Source: Roseivirga sp. UBA6061 (GTDB taxonomy: Bacteria > Bacteroidota > Bacteroidia > Cytophagales > Cyclobacteriaceae). From it: a stretch of 22,633 nt of DNA. Shown here piece by piece: positions 18,301 through 22,633 of this stretch. The notes under the pieces were generated by a model. It searched no databases, had not been told where the DNA came from, and was given only the letters and a program-made list of their open reading frames with translations. Position 1 is the first letter of the stretch, and each line of letters opens with the position of its first letter. The stretch lies in assembly GCA_002427745.1 (NCBI GenBank), contig DIYF01000011.1:1-22633 (forward strand), written 5' to 3'. The position numbers and the translations under genes are program-made.

Positions 18301-19323
18301 TTCCACACCATGTGCATAATCTCCTCCGTTTACCCTGTAGATTTTTGTAAAGTCCTCACATACCGTTCTGTCTCCCTCGACTGACTCAATAGGGGCTGAA
18401 ATATCTATGGCAAGACTTAAACTCTCCGTACAGGCTGGATTGACCGGAGTGGCAGTTACCTGAAAAGAACCACTTTCTGTAAAAGTAATTGTCGCTGTAT
18501 TATCCAGAAGGTTGGTAACAATAGTAGCCCCTGGTGCATTTGTAGAAAAGGCATAGTCACCGGCAAATGCATCTATCAACTCCACCACAATACCTGTGTT
18601 CAGACATAAATCAGTATTCTGGGTTACTAAGGAGAGGCTGGCATTTTCGTCACAGGCCCCCACGATTATTACATCTTCCTCAAGCTGGAGAGAGTTTCCA
18701 CAATCGTCCTTTAAAACCGCTCTCAGTTTATGAGCTCCCAGTGCCTGTAGCGCAGGTATTTGAAAGGTTATTGGAGATCCTGATTCCTCAATTAGTGTAA
18801 TCTGAGGTCCTATCAGATACCACTCCACAGTTGAATATGAGGAAGGAGCAGCAATAGAAGCCGTTACTGATTCATTTAACCCCAGTCTGAGATCAGGGTG
18901 ACTGCTAACATTAATCGTTCCAGCTAAATCGGGACAATCAAAGAAGTGTATTTCCGCAGTGGCCAGTAAGTTGTTGCTTACTTCAGTTATTCCTTCACCG
19001 TTGTTAGACTCTTCAACCACTTCTTGCCTAAAGTATAAGGTCGCGGAGCCCCCTTCTGTACCATTCCAGTTAATGGTAACAGTGCTACCATCAACGAAAA
19101 CCACCGTACCAGCCGTCTCAGGAACTATACTCCACTCTATGGCATCATCTTCTTCAAAAAAGCCGCTGTATGTGTAGACGGCTCCCTGTTGAATAGGACT
19201 GATCTCTGGCTGCGGTAAGACCCCGGGACCTGTTATGGACCCCTGCCAGGCAAAAGCCAGCTGAGAAGAGGAAAAAATAATTATCGTTAAAAGAATAAAT
19301 CTCAATAATTTAAACTCTTTCAT
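9388..19323 (-). CDS. Giant secreted RHS-repeat protein with variable C-terminal module
   Basis: This 3311-residue protein has the signal peptide MKEFKLLRFILLTIIIFSSS... (cleavage after LAFA, near residue 25). Approximate domains: Ig/PKD-like modules 26-405; beta-rich segment with a fibronectin-like WRVRP stretch 405-670; DUF6443-like RHS N-terminal domain about 675-908 (NFIYSRNFTERAKINEQLGF); Cys-rich region 928-1515 (CGILCTTCDY); beta-propeller-like segment 1518-1978 (LDTDGNAYVLR, LDPSGNTYFY); YD repeats from about 2075 (YYYDRLGNL, YEYDQDNRITG); jelly-roll insertion about 2778-2980 ending in EVFFDDFRVTHE; RHS-associated core (YGFNAKEKD, FLSVDPLADSYPWYTPYQF) ending at DLDGLEP; and a 250-residue variable tail. 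Family knowledge: YD repeats form a shell that encloses a C-terminal effector. I chose the ATG at 19323 for its signal peptide; ATG 19392 and TTG 19398 are in frame upstream. It probably delivers the tail to other cells or is a large surface protein. The export route is not visible. Confidence 0.93.
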   Translation of the reverse strand: MKEFKLLRFILLTIIIFSSSQLAFAWQGSITGPGVLPQPEISPIQQGAVYTYSGFFEEDDAIEWSIVPETAGTVVFVDGSTVTINWNGTEGGSATLYFRQEVVEESNNGEGITEVSNNLLATAEIHFFDCPDLAGTINVSSHPDLRLGLNESVTASIAAPSSYSTVEWYLIGPQITLIEESGSPITFQIPALQALGAHKLRAVLKDDCGNSLQLEEDVIIVGACDENASLSLVTQNTDLCLNTGIVVELIDAFAGDYAFSTNAPGATIVTNLLDNTATITFTESGSFQVTATPVNPACTESLSLAIDISAPIESVEGDRTVCEDFTKIYRVNGGDYAHGVEWTLPAGVSMSALNGSNTEVALTFTYVDDLPKTITVANPDANCGSSSVSFEVIVLQEVPKVSDVTIDNAGLIANNSGSGMLELTTNSCTDIYGDCGTTLSSLDAFVKFSLGADNYFSESTDPLASIEVDIVALGVDDNVIFEETGVSLSLNKLEPLQVYYLPLRGADAQNVRTLKVTQVAGSYSTHADIDAEKVTLRFYYEEVAEVDAALAPLELVVVPELSGAFEQTFEWSVNTAEYNCSEVPGYQIQMMRLYGSQLTNTLEESDWRGATNMYSESPETNLMISIAEGSGTYAWRVRPIGSLIGNAKYALSNPANWSDEAWVEARFDFTQPEEDKNFIYSRNFTERAKINEQLGFANGLGQVAQQQVKMHGETDQVIATQTMQDYAGRDAITTLPVPLQDISAFAYRNALLTNDVGTYSQGDFDSDPLNALYAQVFGGYYDGTKAGVASAEGVPYTRNTYTNDNTGRLREQGGVGATHALTPEQADRRTIRTYYSSVEEGELVTIFGQESPDATNVHKIITYDANNVGSVTYQDKSGKVIATAIDAGAVAASLDPLSSNTIENGDGPRTIIGKVEGNTRTGTYQVSSQKPLFFTSEKVVTINYGITPATVDALCGILCTTCDYKIEFLLHNQDDPSVPPVELGTHIINPVDCGANARVDIPAPIETDPLQPEVNYVLERRISTHQKTDDPENPGEDIYYLDLYLRNIEVAYKDAVDALIADLQTEISSGDVQALYDRLEGTGYNLELVDGEYAVPIVVGSGAEQCTEYIFIPRVEDCEEMPDPQCRIDGMLWEAYFQTYWTEKGEDFGTPVNGVLPFAYFVDLQKKYDEEVLSMNQSRDPDETQYVFYYAAGELDQMIQSLLADNSDRLSCEDVWSAWKEQVAIYKIMTESVGSVDAFGNPYAPESFEKSLINRFLVGLEVLLDSRKPEDSSDPCAPATDGSPTYMVKDLAYGTLDGNSFPSSATYPDLKLEAHRLVYLHDVDNPDKIAYTASLAGVDPATLTVGDFDGLSACDRYKVYANDDVELDSNLQGQLDRTNAINTCNGWCLDRSEEFRQAVIEELIKENASYRIQHYRVVESDVAGSYIAIYDSELNSDVFDYSECEIQTMVDALVANCQANYCNLTLTDGNGDPVEMSEADILKVEQVFNYDFELNLNTSGASCTSGYDQVDTDLSVEGPSAFTQLWMVNDLDPNCSIEQQVMSTFDETGNIYAVLVPRYGELYYTLNNGVVINDSYGEGAFAVVKFDADGVYQWHKQYTFELQDQIFYQTPPSVPAPSTLPGFEPANIPVLPGDLSLSINENGDVSFVVNVFSRDDLVAESETWKLFDQNNNQVLEFSTTSKTSEASCSNDFVSNAIAATLTGAGAARWFRRYDTSGTNFNTLDTDGNAYVLRSDKLPVSIEKIAPDGTVLWVSETLSQSGVGQATGKNGEITLDPSGNTYFYNEFTTTASTVPLTVSGQTVATLPANTTTGVVVRYDVNGDFSWVYTLPAGATGFTKILARTNHVLIVSNQGTELDVRAVYSPLLVTQHALTGLPALGSISLWPLAGDELAVYSNSIVNGGVNSVIINLNDYSFSTDFDLSPSKFVNVTDAYFQGASKLYIGTSKSISEINEVDISAGGWLAPAHASGFLCGITTASPTGNTRVEDPRFCFKWTTERSFDLPGDDIIAFDPQLPDLCRAFTMDEILQKIETQRLALTYNKQTAFKESYDSRCVDPELFSDEFTVSYSIDLHHYTLYYYDRLGNLISTVPPEGVVQLDVHDPSSLETAKSSLPAHTFRTTYQYNSLGQRVSQQTPDTGNTSFIYNDIGQLRFSQNAQQAIDGTYKYVHYDNLGRVVETGLATGDFSSIAVTDRNNLSWPASGTEVTRTVYNLPYDGDLPAGYNQSAFLRNRISYTYLDQNGVDDPDNNDRTVTIYNYDPHGNLEWVVQDIPGLGQKTIDYQYDILSGNVLMVAYNKNGQDRFYHRYEYDQDNRITGVVTSSDGIIWDRDATYSYHDHGPLKQMDFGQDVVQKMDYLYTINGWLKAINDPASPMEVQSSVTRDAFAMILHYYSGDYIHSSGGIGRLAALPSAGGPDVKRDLYNGNISAWENANQNKTGVWTRSGMQYSYDILDRIKSSTFNVHRKEVNDQGQVTMDDFFQRKSFATNYTYDGNGNLLTLNRDDLDGERMDQLLYNMEAGKNRLTSVSDESTVATEKHPGDIEGENSYQYDALGNLIEDFGTGTEIDWTVYGKVNATVNTSGARTSFTYDAAGNRVVKQNTDPGGNVTTDYYVRDASGNVMAIYRGIGSQVEDDVPLFEVPLYGTGRIGMHRPGDITEVVVPDSYVTIDGNYELSEWEGVSNYYLAPGGSFKLLPGFDNGGQAFTISGNIETAGNVYTRTLDNKLYELSDQLGNVRATISDIKQKAPEGEEGFIPTIVSSLDYYPFGMDRTPVAWEDVEYLATFETDNTTFEQAFFNNRDNVQIVTSNDYNHTEPTGTYDKAQRLSSAEGKIIGLGKQLTVQAGDKISMEVFGKYLTSANDEPVTVMDNLASALLTGFGLPAGEMEPGVANTLESEFGSGSIFAYNGTPGGVRAYLNYVFLDENYTLVTGGYAPLEDNSADPDAFQHLELEFIPVEDGYLFVYLSDESEQATEVFFDDFRVTHEVLITDPQLETYRYGFNAKEKDSEGEFGLNHYDYGFRIYNPAIAKFLSVDPLADSYPWYTPYQFAGNSPVSFIDLDGLEPSKSELYWVKQPKIKARLGNRYPKKTIFYTTEGRNGDGEYFQPLIVMQDYSEGASKYYWYNSTRKMWQAFDPHTIGANAEQVRDFTVGTVAIVGGSLGLAVILEHGGAAYLIEKFGTFTLVKFEEMLGKATLDFISQLIVKGDIGEVDLANVVISGVVDTKIWKNLLSSIIDFTGNDGFDTDKEAIDIALEFGIRQTADKVFDKLKNKIGKEAFDDQKLFLDVSKKEFRKLMKEYLYKAIDREKEKNRAEN
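9391..10140 (-). other. RHS C-terminal variable module (residues 3062-3311), putative effector
   Basis: These 250 residues follow the conserved IDLDGLEP junction. The first ~80 are beta-rich with many aromatics (YYWYNSTRKMWQAFDP). A hydrophobic Gly-rich stretch follows (VGTVAIVGGSLGLAVILEHGG), able to insert in a membrane. Next comes a helical part containing TLDFISQLIVKGDIGEVDLA, a type of segment I recall from many Bacteroidota RHS tails. The end is strongly charged and helical (KEFRKLMKEYLYKAIDREKE). No HNH, deaminase, ADP-ribosyltransferase or peptidase motif is visible. GC of 9421-9780 is about 34% (124/360), against about 46% at 9781-9900. Effector role is inferred from position. Confidence 0.6.
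10141..10340 (-). other. RHS-associated core and hypervariable junction
   Basis: The end of the RHS shell carries YGFNAKEKDSEGEFGLNHYD, then YNPAIAKFLSVDPLA and finally IDLDGLEP. Asp3031 (in VDP) and Asp3055/Asp3057 (in IDLDG) sit where canonical RHS/TcC proteins have two DPxG motifs whose aspartates cut the chain after the final Leu. Here the second motif is DLDG, the usual Bacteroidota form, so cleavage after about Leu3059 is plausible but unproven. Confidence 0.7.
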
Positions 19324-19411
19324 TATACTATTCTTTATAAAGTAACTATTACTGATTGTGATTGGGGTATAGGAGTGCCTGGTCGATTTCATCGTCAATG
19401 AATTTTCTCTA

Positions 19412-20176
19412 CTATCTGGGTTGTCCGCTCATGGTATTGATAACCTTATATTGACTGTAGTCATCGATAAGATTTCCGTCTTCGCGATAGACCTGTTCCA
19501 GAGCCGCCCCGTTAAAGGGTTTTCCCTGATAATCTCTGTCTATCTTGCGCAAGGTGATTTTCACTGTTTTGAGTTGTGGGTGATCGGCCGTATACTCGAG
19601 CTTCATAGCCTTGATATCCTGACCATCCTGATCCAGCCAATAGCTCATTTTTTCTATATCTAAAGCCGGCAGAATTTCATTGGCTGAGCCAAGGGTAACT
19701 TTTGTTGTTTTTCCATGCTCGCTATCCATGGCAGATGAGCAGGTAAGCTTAAGATTACTTTGCAAAAGAGAATCCTGGAGCTGAGCAAGTTTATCAAACC
19801 TTAGTTCTGAAAGCTCAACATTGGGAGCATCGGCAATGTAGATGACCTCCCGTTTGTCATCTATGAAGACTGTTGCCTTATCATCCCGAAAAATACGTCT
19901 GTCTCCATATTGCACAAAGGCATTCAGATCATCAACCTTTATCTCAACATCCGCCTTATTGCTCTTAGCCGTATTGAGTTCGGTATCTATAGAGTAAGAG
20001 ATGGCATAGTGATCATCAGCTGAAATGCGAAGCTCATCGTAAGCTTTACGGAACATAGCTTCACAACCTCCAACTGGTAGTTGAGCCAGAACTGAAACAC
20101 TGAAGTTACAGTATAAAGCCACTATGACTAAAAGTCTGAACATATATCGATAATTCATTTTGCTGATCTTTTTCAT
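19412..20176 (-). CDS. Exported beta-rich protein of the RHS locus, function unknown
   Basis: This 254-residue protein has a signal peptide (hydrophobic MFRLLVIVALYCNFSVSVLA, cleavage near residue 31). The start could also be Met7. The mature part has alternating beta strands (HYAISYSIDTEL, ADVEIKVDDLNAFVQYGD, ATVFIDDKREVIYIAD, and later MKLEYTADHPQLKTVKITLR). Such runs are reminiscent of LolA/LolB-type half-barrels, but I see no firm family motif. It begins 12 bp after the upstream secreted gene's stop and ends 88 bp before the RHS start, so it is probably co-transcribed with both. It may help the giant neighbours cross the periplasm or reach the surface, which is inference from context only. 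Confidence 0.8.
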   Translation of the reverse strand: MKKISKMNYRYMFRLLVIVALYCNFSVSVLAQLPVGGCEAMFRKAYDELRISADDHYAISYSIDTELNTAKSNKADVEIKVDDLNAFVQYGDRRIFRDDKATVFIDDKREVIYIADAPNVELSELRFDKLAQLQDSLLQSNLKLTCSSAMDSEHGKTTKVTLGSANEILPALDIEKMSYWLDQDGQDIKAMKLEYTADHPQLKTVKITLRKIDRDYQGKPFNGAALEQVYREDGNLIDDYSQYKVINTMSGQPR

Positions 20177-20188
20177 CGTTTTCAGGTT

Positions 20189-22633
20189 CTATTCTCCACC
20201 CAGATTTACTTTGGGCCGGTTGTAGAAGGTCTCTTCCAATGTCCTTATGCCTCGTTCTGTTTCAATGGTTTTTCTCACCAGTTTTCCTTCTCCATCATAT
20301 TGATAGTACAAGCCAAAATGCTGGCTGTCAAAAATGGTGAGGAGTCTCAAGGTGGACTGGTCATATACATAGCATGTCATTTCAGCTTCAACCGGCTGAA
20401 TTCTCATATCGTCCAGCAAGACAGTTCCGGCACCAGCCTGCGTAATTTCTATTTCGAAACCTGTTGTACTTCCGGGGTTCAGTATGACCTGGTAAAGTCC
20501 CCAGTCACCACTTCTGGCCACTTGCGTCATCAGAGAACTGGCAATTTCACCATTAGTTTCACTATCCGTCATCCTGGTATTCAGCTGCTCTTCCCCATTT
20601 CCTTTTACCCAGATTTGTGCCATCATAGCAGTCTGTTCACTTGCTACTTTCATCAGAGGTGTGGTGATACTCTGGCCGCTCATCAGTGATAATGACTGGT
20701 GGCCGGCATGTGCAGATGAAGTATTCACGCTTCCACCTGACAGCATTGCACTGCTTTCCAGATCCTTATCAGGGTCATTTTCAAAGCTCTCGAAGAATAC
20801 CGCCTCATAAATTGCGTTCTGAGCGGTGAGATAAGGAACACTATTTGAATAGCCCATTTTCACTGCGCTGGCAATACCGATAGCATTATACTCTTCCAGG
20901 CCTTCTCCCTGAGGGGAGTATTTAACCACATCGGTCGAAAGTATCCATTCGTCAGTCTTATTGGCATTTTCATACTGCCAGTTGAAGACAGCCAGATCGA
21001 AAGTGCTGGTATTGTAATTCTTATCTCTGAATATCTCATTCGTTCTATAGGCATAGCCTGATTTTACTCTCCATTTGCCTTGTATTCCTGACTCAAAGAG
21101 GTTTGCATCCGCATCAGTGGTGACATAATTCTCTTTGTAATAGGGCCTGTAGTCCCAGTCATCGGCCAGAGTGGTTGCATTAGCAGTAATTACCTTGTCC
21201 ATCACAGGCGTCTGAGGAACTCCGGTTATACAGTTTAAAGCGATATCTTCTGAACAGTCATCTGCCTTCTGATAGACTACCTGGCCACTGAATTTATCGA
21301 GAATAAAAGCTCCACTACCCGACAGAGGCACCCTTGTGGAGCAAAGAGGAGGCACCCTGACAATGGTGTTGGCCTCAGCACTATGTATACAACCGTGCTC
21401 ATCTGTAATGGTATAGGTAATCGTAATCACCACACCGGCCTGAACCTGTTGAGGGTCAAAGATATTGCCGGTCATACCCGGCCCTGAAAACGTTCCGCCA
21501 GACGGAACTCCGGTCAGAGTAACTGCTGAAGCTCCCGGAGCATATTCAGGGGCAAGGCCGAGAATATTTACGTTGAGTTTGGGAACAGTAATGACCACTA
21601 CGTTGCTACGCCCAACAGCACAGCCCTGCCACACCTCTCTTCTAAAACGTGTGGTTTCACTGATAGTGGTACCAGGGTAATCTTTGGTAGTAATGCCTGT
21701 ATCTTCCCAGGTAAACCCTCCATTCGTAGACGCCTGCCAGTTATACCTGAAATCACCATCAATGGTGGGAGTAGTTCCCGTCAGGGCCAGAAACATCTCG
21801 TCTTTACAAACTATCTGATTATCTCCTATACTACCCGGAGAGAGCACTCCATTGGAAGGCAGAATAGTGATTGTATAATCCAGTGCCTCATCCCCCCTGA
21901 CAACAGTATATGGGAAGGAGACATCAACAATCTGATTGATTTCCTGTGCATCCAGAAAAATACCGTCACAGTCAGAAGCTCCTGTTTCACCTAACAAATC
22001 GCCAGTTGTATTTAGTATTAGCTGTTGGGGTATTTCAGAGAATTCATGAATAATCATTGCCTCATCTCCACCAGCTGATACTGGCAGAGAGCCTGCATCT
22101 ATCAATGTGCCGTCAACATTGAGCGTAACCCCGAGTACTATATCCGTGTCCTGATTACTACATCGATATTCATTTAACGCCACTTGCAATATGTAACCCG
22201 GCTCGGAAAATTCAGTGATTGTAATTTTAACGGGCTCTGTATATACTTTCTGCCCTTGATACTCTGCTCCCCTTCTAAACCAGGTTGTATTGTCAAGTGA
22301 AGGAGGATCATAACTATTTCCTGCCGGATCGCCTTCTACTGCCAACCAGGGACCACTTTCTGAAAGGGCATATTGCCAGAAATAAGAAAAGCCGGTTACA
22401 CCAAAAGCCTCCTCATTATTTTCAATCAGGGCAGGATCGTCCAGATCACATACAATCTGATCACTCCTGATACTCCCGGGCTGTAACCCGGTTTTACTAA
22501 TCGTTACAAGGAGCTGGAGCTTTTCGGGATTATCCCCGATCATGTCCACAGATTGCTGTACATCCAGAGCCAAATCACTGATATTTAAGGTGGCGGTTTG
22601 TGGCTGGGTGGCCAAAAAACCAAAACCACAGGC
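20189..22633 (-). CDS. Secreted modular protein with Ig-like, PKD-like and CBM-like modules and a terminal YD segment (5' end outside window)
   Basis: The frame is open to the right edge. The visible 814 residues begin ACGFGFLATQPQ, which may be the end of a signal peptide, so little may be missing. In order they carry: an Ig-like module near 22475-22215 (IRSDQIVCDL ... FSYFWQYALSESGPW ... TTWFRRG); a second copy near 21835-21590 (IGDNQIVCKD ... FRYNWQASTNGGFTW ... TTRFRREVWQGC); a PKD-like module near 21580-21350 (GTFSGPGMTGNIFDP); a long region with GKWRVKSGYAYRT and YSPQGEGLEEYNAIGIASA, a wording I recall from proteins beside Bacteroidota RHS genes; a CBM-like jelly roll near 20800-20400 (FFESFEND ... 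VLLDDMRI); and an RHS-like end, LYYQYDGEGKLVRKTIETE. No enzyme domain is visible. It lies 12 bp upstream of the 254-residue gene and heads the visible RHS operon. A structural or assembly partner of the RHS protein is an inference. Confidence 0.85.
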   Translation of the reverse strand, partial: ACGFGFLATQPQTATLNISDLALDVQQSVDMIGDNPEKLQLLVTISKTGLQPGSIRSDQIVCDLDDPALIENNEEAFGVTGFSYFWQYALSESGPWLAVEGDPAGNSYDPPSLDNTTWFRRGAEYQGQKVYTEPVKITITEFSEPGYILQVALNEYRCSNQDTDIVLGVTLNVDGTLIDAGSLPVSAGGDEAMIIHEFSEIPQQLILNTTGDLLGETGASDCDGIFLDAQEINQIVDVSFPYTVVRGDEALDYTITILPSNGVLSPGSIGDNQIVCKDEMFLALTGTTPTIDGDFRYNWQASTNGGFTWEDTGITTKDYPGTTISETTRFRREVWQGCAVGRSNVVVITVPKLNVNILGLAPEYAPGASAVTLTGVPSGGTFSGPGMTGNIFDPQQVQAGVVITITYTITDEHGCIHSAEANTIVRVPPLCSTRVPLSGSGAFILDKFSGQVVYQKADDCSEDIALNCITGVPQTPVMDKVITANATTLADDWDYRPYYKENYVTTDADANLFESGIQGKWRVKSGYAYRTNEIFRDKNYNTSTFDLAVFNWQYENANKTDEWILSTDVVKYSPQGEGLEEYNAIGIASAVKMGYSNSVPYLTAQNAIYEAVFFESFENDPDKDLESSAMLSGGSVNTSSAHAGHQSLSLMSGQSITTPLMKVASEQTAMMAQIWVKGNGEEQLNTRMTDSETNGEIASSLMTQVARSGDWGLYQVILNPGSTTGFEIEITQAGAGTVLLDDMRIQPVEAEMTCYVYDQSTLRLLTIFDSQHFGLYYQYDGEGKLVRKTIETERGIRTLEETFYNRPKVNLGGE

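Noticed and set aside
19324..19398. Longer N-terminus of the RHS protein, starting at TTG 19398 or ATG 19392
   Set aside because: The added residues put a polar stretch before the signal peptide. The ATG at 19323 directly precedes a clean hydrophobic leader, so it is the better start.
9388..19398. Many open frames on the plus strand opposite the RHS gene
   Set aside because: They are short, lack family motifs and mirror the codon pattern of the RHS gene, so they are shadows.
1..22633. tRNA, rRNA, CRISPR array, insertion sequence or integrase
   Set aside because: I found no cloverleaf, rRNA-like block, regularly spaced direct repeat or transposase/recombinase motif.

Overview
The window looks like chromosomal DNA from a Bacteroidota bacterium, most likely Cytophagales-type. 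The evidence is the protein families: giant RHS proteins with Ig-like N-termini and a core ending in IDLDGL, secreted modular repeat proteins, and Gly-x-Trp 'GNWNDPNTWS' domains. Start sites mostly lack strong Shine-Dalgarno sequences. GC is about 45% in the main genes (hand count 163/360 at 11341-11700). It falls to about 33-34% at one place, 8821-9780.

Left part (1-3774), housekeeping and metabolic genes. The 3' end of an NfeD-family membrane protein overlaps a Cys/Met-metabolism PLP enzyme (ATGA), which in turn overlaps a group II truncated haemoglobin (TAATG). The three form a tightly coupled + strand operon. Facing it is an exported alpha/beta hydrolase, which is divergent from an AraC-family regulator. 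A perfect 7-4-7 palindrome lies in the shared promoter gap.

Middle part (3775-8836). A secreted 915-residue protein is built from six diverged copies of a ~130-residue beta-sandwich module plus a C-terminal Gly-x-Trp domain. It is followed by what may be a decayed coding fragment. A minus-strand gene encodes an exported coiled-coil protein with a beta-barrel-like C-terminus, and has its own terminator at 6839-6872. A 376-bp gap holds a long, strong hairpin (8543-8588) and a stretch I cannot assign.

Right part (8837-22633), one minus-strand RHS locus. In transcription order it has: the C-terminal part of a secreted modular protein (two Ig-like modules, a PKD-like module, a CBM-like jelly roll and a terminal YD-type segment; its start is beyond the window); a 254-residue exported beta-rich protein; a 3311-residue RHS protein; and a 180-residue two-TM protein starting 8 bp after the RHS stop. 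The RHS C-terminal 250 residues follow the hypervariable junction. Part of that tail and the small gene are far more AT-rich than the rest. This is the layout of a polymorphic toxin with an exchangeable C-terminal module and a cognate immunity gene, but I recognise no catalytic motif in the tail. This locus is the best candidate for something undescribed.

I see no tRNA, rRNA, CRISPR array, transposase or integrase.
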